A stretch of DNA of 64,000 nt, taken from positions 1 through 64,000 of the forward strand of contig CAWICW010000014.1 of assembly GCA_963834685.1 (NCBI GenBank). The letters are read 5' to 3'. Positions 60,629 through 64,000 of this stretch are shown one piece after another (the first letter of the stretch is position 1; the number at the start of each line of letters is the position of its first letter). The notes below the pieces were generated by a model. The model was not told where the DNA came from. It did no database searches and saw only the letters and a list, made by a program, of their open reading frames with translations. The stretch comes from Palsa-504 sp963834685. GTDB taxonomy: Bacteria; Actinomycetota; Actinomycetes; Streptosporangiales; Streptosporangiaceae. Both the position numbers and the translations under genes were made by a program.

Positions 60629-61324
60629 TCAGCCGTCGAGCGGGCTATTGAGCGCGGCCGTCCGCTCGGCGTGTTCCCGGCCCATTTGCTGAAGCGTGAG
60701 ACCAGTTGGTGAATACCCGGTTTGCTGGCCTGCTCCCCAATCCTCCGCGTCGGCGGCGAGTCCCTGAGCAACGGTCGGCGGGTCAATGATCGTCTGGCCG
60801 GCAGCCAGCGCCGCGATGATGCCGAGCAACGCTCCGAGTACCGCGCCCAGCAGCGCATCGCCGGCCACCTGCTTGAGCGGCGTCGTCCCTTTTGCGCTCG
60901 TCGCTGGCTGGAGGATTTGTGCTGACGCCTGTTCTCCGAGGTAGCTCAGAGAGGCGGCATCGACGATATAGCTGTGCGCGGCCGCCCGGGCGATGGCCTT
61001 TGCCTGGGCAGGGGTCCCGGCGGCGACGCTTATCGACAGGACATCGCCCGCCACGGGCTTTACCTGGACTCCGCTCGGAAATTCCTTGAGCAGCCTGGCC
61101 TGGATGTAACCGGGCGAGAACACAGGCCCGCCGCAGATGGCTCCGGCGGCCGGGCACGGCGGCGCGGTAAACAGCACAAGCGTCTGGCCGGTGGACGTCG
61201 GCGGGTTGAGCGCGGCGAAGACGATGCCGGCAAGCGCGCCCAGGAGGGCCACAAAGCCGATCAGACTCCGGTACCGACCTATGATCTGGACGGACCTAGG
61301 CAGGTCCGACGCCTGCTGGCTCAT
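60629..61324 (-). CDS. Wzz/chain-length-determinant-like membrane protein
   Basis: 231 residues with two membrane helices flanking an outside domain: 'SLIGFVALLGALAGIVFAAL' near the N-terminus and 'ALLGAVLGALLGIIAALAAG' at about 165-185. The external part has 'VLFTAPPCPAAGAICGGPVF' and 'VAGDVLSISVAAGTPAQAKA', the typical Wzz order. It likely sets chain length or regulates export of a surface polysaccharide. The Walker kinase domain found in some fusions is absent. It fits the envelope-glycan genes elsewhere in the window. Confidence 0.72.
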   Translation of the reverse strand: MSQQASDLPRSVQIIGRYRSLIGFVALLGALAGIVFAALNPPTSTGQTLVLFTAPPCPAAGAICGGPVFSPGYIQARLLKEFPSGVQVKPVAGDVLSISVAAGTPAQAKAIARAAAHSYIVDAASLSYLGEQASAQILQPATSAKGTTPLKQVAGDALLGAVLGALLGIIAALAAGQTIIDPPTVAQGLAADAEDWGAGQQTGYSPTGLTLQQMGREHAERTAALNSPLDG

Positions 61325-61376
61325 CTGGCCTCCGCGTTAGTCTCCGGCCCCAGACCAGCATGGTCTCTGTAACCCA

Positions 61377-62282
61377 TCATGCTACGACGCGATGTCGGCG
61401 GTGACCAGCCAGGCCAAGGCGCAGGTGACGCCGCGTGGCCGGGGCGTCCGGGTGATAACGCAGTGACCAGTCGACCTGCCGCAGCACCAGGTGCGCGAGG
61501 TAGGCGCGCGCCGCCGCCGGGCTGGCCAGCTCGAGCAACCGGTCGCGCAGGCGCTCGCGGACGCCGTTGTGGTCGTAGCAGTAGAACAGCAGCGTGGCCA
61601 GGTCGAAGGCGCGGTCTCCGGCCAGTACCGGCGGGTTGACGTCGATCACGCCGGTGATCGAGATGCCGTCGGACAGCAGGTTGGCCGGGGTGAAGTCGTA
61701 GTGGACGAAGTCCTCGCCGGCGGGGACGGCCTGGCCGCAGCGGTCGCCGATCCGGCGCACCACCCGCAGCAGCTCGCGGGTGTCCGGCCTGGCCCGCAGG
61801 GTGGAGTGCACGCAGTACCCGTCGCCGCCGGTAGTCAGCGTCCTGGTCAGCAGGCCCCGCCAGCCGCCCGGGCCGGTGCCCAGGCCCGCCTGGGCGTCGT
61901 TGATCCCGATCAGCTCGGGCAGCAGCCGGGCCACCGCCGCAGGTCCCGGCCCGGGTTCCAGGGCCATGCCGGGCAGCCGTTCCTGGACCCAGAACACCAG
62001 CCCGGGGATCTGGCCGACGGCGTGGATCCGCGGCGCTGGATAGCCGCGGTCCCGGAGCCGGGCCACCACGGCGGGCAGCGCCCGCAGGCGGTCGGCGACG
62101 TCCGGCGCCGCCTCCGGCATGACCTTGACCACGCTGACCGAACCGGCCCGGTCGGTAGCCCAGAACACGGTCCCCGATTCGCCGCCGCTGGCCGGCCGGA
62201 GCGTCACGATGTCCAGCCCAGCCTGCCCGCGAAGCGCCCGGCCCAGCTCACCGAGCCGGGCTGCGGTCTCGCTCGGTCTCAT
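61377..62282 (-). CDS. APH-family phosphotransferase
   Basis: 301 residues. Kinase-like small lobe with 'SVVKVMPEAAPDVADRLRAL', the catalytic loop 'FVHYDFTPANLLSDG' (Asp and Asn in place), and the metal Asp in 'ITGVIDVNPPVLAGDRAFDL'. This is the aminoglycoside phosphotransferase/choline kinase fold; the substrate could be a drug, sugar or lipid head group. No resistance context. It stands alone on the minus strand. Confidence 0.85.
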   Translation of the reverse strand: MRPSETAARLGELGRALRGQAGLDIVTLRPASGGESGTVFWATDRAGSVSVVKVMPEAAPDVADRLRALPAVVARLRDRGYPAPRIHAVGQIPGLVFWVQERLPGMALEPGPGPAAVARLLPELIGINDAQAGLGTGPGGWRGLLTRTLTTGGDGYCVHSTLRARPDTRELLRVVRRIGDRCGQAVPAGEDFVHYDFTPANLLSDGISITGVIDVNPPVLAGDRAFDLATLLFYCYDHNGVRERLRDRLLELASPAAARAYLAHLVLRQVDWSLRYHPDAPATRRHLRLGLAGHRRHRVVA

Positions 62283-62641
62283 ACCTGACTCTCTCGCGAG
62301 CCATGACGGCCGCGTCCGCGGCCCCGGAGAGATTGCCGAGTTCCCCGGCGCAGCCGATCCGATCTGACGCCGGGCTCCCGCCTAGCCCAGCCGACGCGCG
62401 TGAGGCAGCTACCCTGAAAGATCTTGGAGGATCCGGGCTTCGCGAAGACTTTGGCCCCCTGTTAGGGGGTAAAACCCTTCATCAAACCCGAATCCTCCTC
62501 CATAAGTACTACGCCGCGGGAACTCACGGATTCGCTTGTCACCCCGCGCTCGCGCGGTAGATGGTTGGCCTTGAGACGCCTGGTGTGCCGGGGCTAGGTC
62601 GCCGGGGTAGGTCGCCGGAGGAACGTCGCGAGGAGGTTGCC
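62283..62641. other. intergenic stretch with small hairpin
   Basis: About 360 bases between divergent genes. It has a gccccct/agggggt hairpin at about 62454-62470 followed by aaaa, and an AT-rich stretch near 62500. A strong GAGGAGG ribosome site for the next ORF closes it. No gene seen. Confidence 0.5.
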
Positions 62642-62914
62642 GTGCCCGCTGGCTCGCACGCCTACAACAGTCTGTGGCAGGTCAGGACCGATGCCTGGTC
62701 CGCCCTGGACCCCCCCGAGGTGCATGGTTACCGCGCCGACCTCGGCTATCGGGTCTACGTGGACAAGGCCCTGGAGATCGCGGCCACGACCCGGCCCGCG
62801 CGCCGCCCGATCCGGTCGGCCCCGCCCCATCCGCCTCGCCGTACGCTCCCTAGCGGCCGGCGCCATGTGTACCGACGACAGCCCGGCCGGGCTGCCCGCG
62901 CCCGTCCTGCATGA
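62642..62914 (+). CDS. Protein of unknown function, C-terminus possibly frameshifted
   Basis: 90 codons from a GTG with a very strong GAGGAGG ribosome site. Residues 1-50 look genuine ('GSHAYNSLWQVRTDAWSALD', 'GYRADLGYRVYVDKALEIAA'). The remaining 40 are Arg/Pro-rich and overlap the start of the MBL-fold gene in another frame, as if the true protein were cut or frameshifted near codon 50. No family is recognised. Confidence 0.4.
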   Translation: MPAGSHAYNSLWQVRTDAWSALDPPEVHGYRADLGYRVYVDKALEIAATTRPARRPIRSAPPHPPRRTLPSGRRHVYRRQPGRAARARPA

Positions 62915-63914
62915 CGTGGAGCCCGCCATCGAGATCGAGTTGGAGCCGGTCGACTCGGTGGTGGTGACCACGCTGATGGATAATGTCACCGACCAGCTGA
63001 TGCCGGACCTAGGCCCGGCCCGCCGGGTCGGTATCGGCAGCGGCCCGTGGCGTCCGTCGCCGCTGATGGCGGACGGCCAGGTGCCCGGCGCGCTGATCGC
63101 CGAGCACGGCTTCTCGGTGCTGGTCACGGTGGCCAAAGGCGGACGCGAGCATCGCTTCCTGTTCGACACTGGTACCAGCCCCGATGGTGTCATGCGCAAC
63201 ATGCGCCAGCTCGACATCGATCCGTCCGCCATCGAGGCCGTCGTGTGCAGCCACGGCCACGTGGACCACACGGCCGGCCTCGACGGACTGGTCCGTGCCC
63301 TCGGCCAGGTCAACATGCCGGTGCTGATCCATCCGCATTTCTGGCGCCGACGCCGCATCGTCCTGCCCGGCCGGGACCCGCTGGTGCTCCCGGCCACCAG
63401 CCGCAGGGCGCTGGACGAGGCGGGCTTCGACGTCATCGAGGAGCAGCAGCCGAGCTTCCTGTTCGGCAGCTCCGTGCTGATTACCGGCGAGGTCGCGCGG
63501 ACCAGCGGGTACGAACCGGGCTTCCCGCCACAGCAGGCCTGGCTCGACGGCCGCTGGCAGCCCGATCCTCTCGTGCTCGATGACCAGGCGCTGATCGTCA
63601 ACGTCAGTGGCCGGGGCCTGGTCGTGATCACCGGCTGCGGTCACGCGGGCGTGGTCAACATCGCCCGGTATGCGCAGCGGCTGTGCCGCGGCGAGCCGCT
63701 GTATGCCCTGCTCGGCGGCTTCCACCTGGCCGGGCCGCTGTTCGAGCCGCTGATTCCCCGGGTCGTGGCCGAGCTGGCCGAGATGAACCCGAGCGTGATC
63801 GTCCCGGCCCACTGCACCGGCTGGCGGGCCCAGCATGCGCTGGCCGCACGGTTCCCCGCCGCCTTCATCCCGAACGCCGTCGGCACCAGCTTCTACCTAA
63901 GCGCTCCCGCCTAG
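62865..63914 (+). CDS. MBL-fold metallo-hydrolase
   Basis: 349 residues from the ATG at 62865. Metallo-beta-lactamase fold: 'MDNVTDQL' after the first strand, 'HRFLFDTGTSPDGVMRNMRQ', the metal motif 'SHGHVDHTAGL' (H-x-H-x-D-H), then 'VITGCGHAGVVNIARYAQ' and 'VPAHCTGWRAQHAL'. This layout is like the dihydropterin ribofuranosylaminobenzene phosphate synthase group and related hydrolases. Metal-dependent ester or phosphodiester hydrolysis is likely; the substrate is unknown. The start overlaps the previous ORF by 50 bases, and an upstream in-frame extension without family character is ignored. Confidence 0.85.
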   Translation: MCTDDSPAGLPAPVLHDVEPAIEIELEPVDSVVVTTLMDNVTDQLMPDLGPARRVGIGSGPWRPSPLMADGQVPGALIAEHGFSVLVTVAKGGREHRFLFDTGTSPDGVMRNMRQLDIDPSAIEAVVCSHGHVDHTAGLDGLVRALGQVNMPVLIHPHFWRRRRIVLPGRDPLVLPATSRRALDEAGFDVIEEQQPSFLFGSSVLITGEVARTSGYEPGFPPQQAWLDGRWQPDPLVLDDQALIVNVSGRGLVVITGCGHAGVVNIARYAQRLCRGEPLYALLGGFHLAGPLFEPLIPRVVAELAEMNPSVIVPAHCTGWRAQHALAARFPAAFIPNAVGTSFYLSAPA

Positions 63915-64000
63915 GGCGCGCCGGACCAGCGCAGGGTGAATCCGGCCAGGGTGTAGCCCAGCGCGTTCACCGTCGGCTGGACGAAGTTGTCCCGGATGAT
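63911..64000 (-). CDS. C-terminal end of an unidentified protein (partial)
   Basis: 29 codons and a TAG at the window edge, convergent with the MBL gene and overlapping its stop by 3 bases. The tail reads 'DNFVQPTVNALGYTLAGFTL' and ends 'RWSGAP'. It has real-protein character but is too short to assign. Confidence 0.5.
   Translation of the reverse strand: MIRDNFVQPTVNALGYTLAGFTLRWSGAP

Noticed and set aside
1..64000. CRISPR array, prophage or intact insertion sequence
   Set aside because: No regularly spaced repeats, no transposase and no phage structural genes were found; only one possible integrase fragment.

Overview
The window is GC-rich DNA with actinobacterial gene content, most like a filamentous or soil actinomycete (for example Streptosporangiales or relatives; the genus cannot be fixed from the sequence). 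Evidence includes many GTG/TTG starts, GC-rich third positions, an actinobacterial serine/threonine receptor kinase, DUF1707, DUF2029/GT87, GH76 and PF04672-type methyltransferase sequences, and class II GlpX. No rRNA, complete tRNA, CRISPR array or intact insertion sequence was seen.

Layout. 1-3.3 kb: the 3' end of a Kup potassium transporter, a tRNA-like remnant, a DadA-type flavoprotein oxidase and class II fructose-bisphosphatase. 4-5.2 kb: a GH5 glycosidase. 5.2-22 kb: an accessory zone rich in broken genes. Intact members include a DMT permease, a PPOX-family protein, an XRE/cupin regulator with a B3/B4 protein, an MFS-cNMP-domain fusion, a siderophore-interacting protein, a YihY protein with an apparent frameshift, an epoxide hydrolase and an atypical Ser/Thr kinase. 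Between them lie remnants of YceI, a Cys/Met PLP enzyme, a cNMP-binding protein, an integrase, a zinc-type oxidoreductase, an MFS transporter and a 114-bp inverted duplication. 22.7-29.2 kb: a VOC protein, a flavin disulfide reductase-like protein, then a minus-strand operon of a HAD phosphatase/phosphoglucomutase, a GH65 phosphorylase and class I fructose-bisphosphate aldolase. These three fit phosphorolysis of a disaccharide and its entry into glycolysis. 30-36.6 kb: a lipoprotein, a copper amine oxidase, an alpha/beta hydrolase, an L,D-transpeptidase-like lipoprotein, a GH26-like enzyme and a methyltransferase remnant.

37.4-43.2 kb: the most coherent redox system. A fused [4Fe-4S] ferredoxin/NrfD membrane protein, a 991-residue molybdopterin oxidoreductase, a TorD-like chaperone and an 83-residue protein form a tight plus-strand operon. 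A perfect inverted repeat ends on the first start codon. No Tat signal is visible, so the catalytic subunit probably faces the cytoplasm. Its substrate is unknown.

44-52.4 kb: a cell-surface block. It holds a secreted Ig/lectin-like protein with an unusual structured leader and a strong terminator, a GT39-like and a GT87-like membrane glycosyltransferase, a GH76 mannanase-like enzyme and a YfhO-family membrane protein. 52.6-64 kb: a PEP-mutase/isocitrate-lyase family enzyme overlapping a HbpS/GlcG-like protein, a single-HKD phospholipase D-like protein, a thioesterase, a dienelactone hydrolase, an orphan solute-binding protein, a large secreted protein of unknown function, a free-standing CBM48 domain, a flavodoxin-like protein, a GH76 tail remnant, a Wzz-like protein, an APH-like kinase and an MBL-fold hydrolase.

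The most striking global feature is repeated internal-deletion decay: at least four genes keep their N- and C-terminal ends but have lost the middle. This could be real genome erosion or an assembly artefact, and reads across the junctions would decide.
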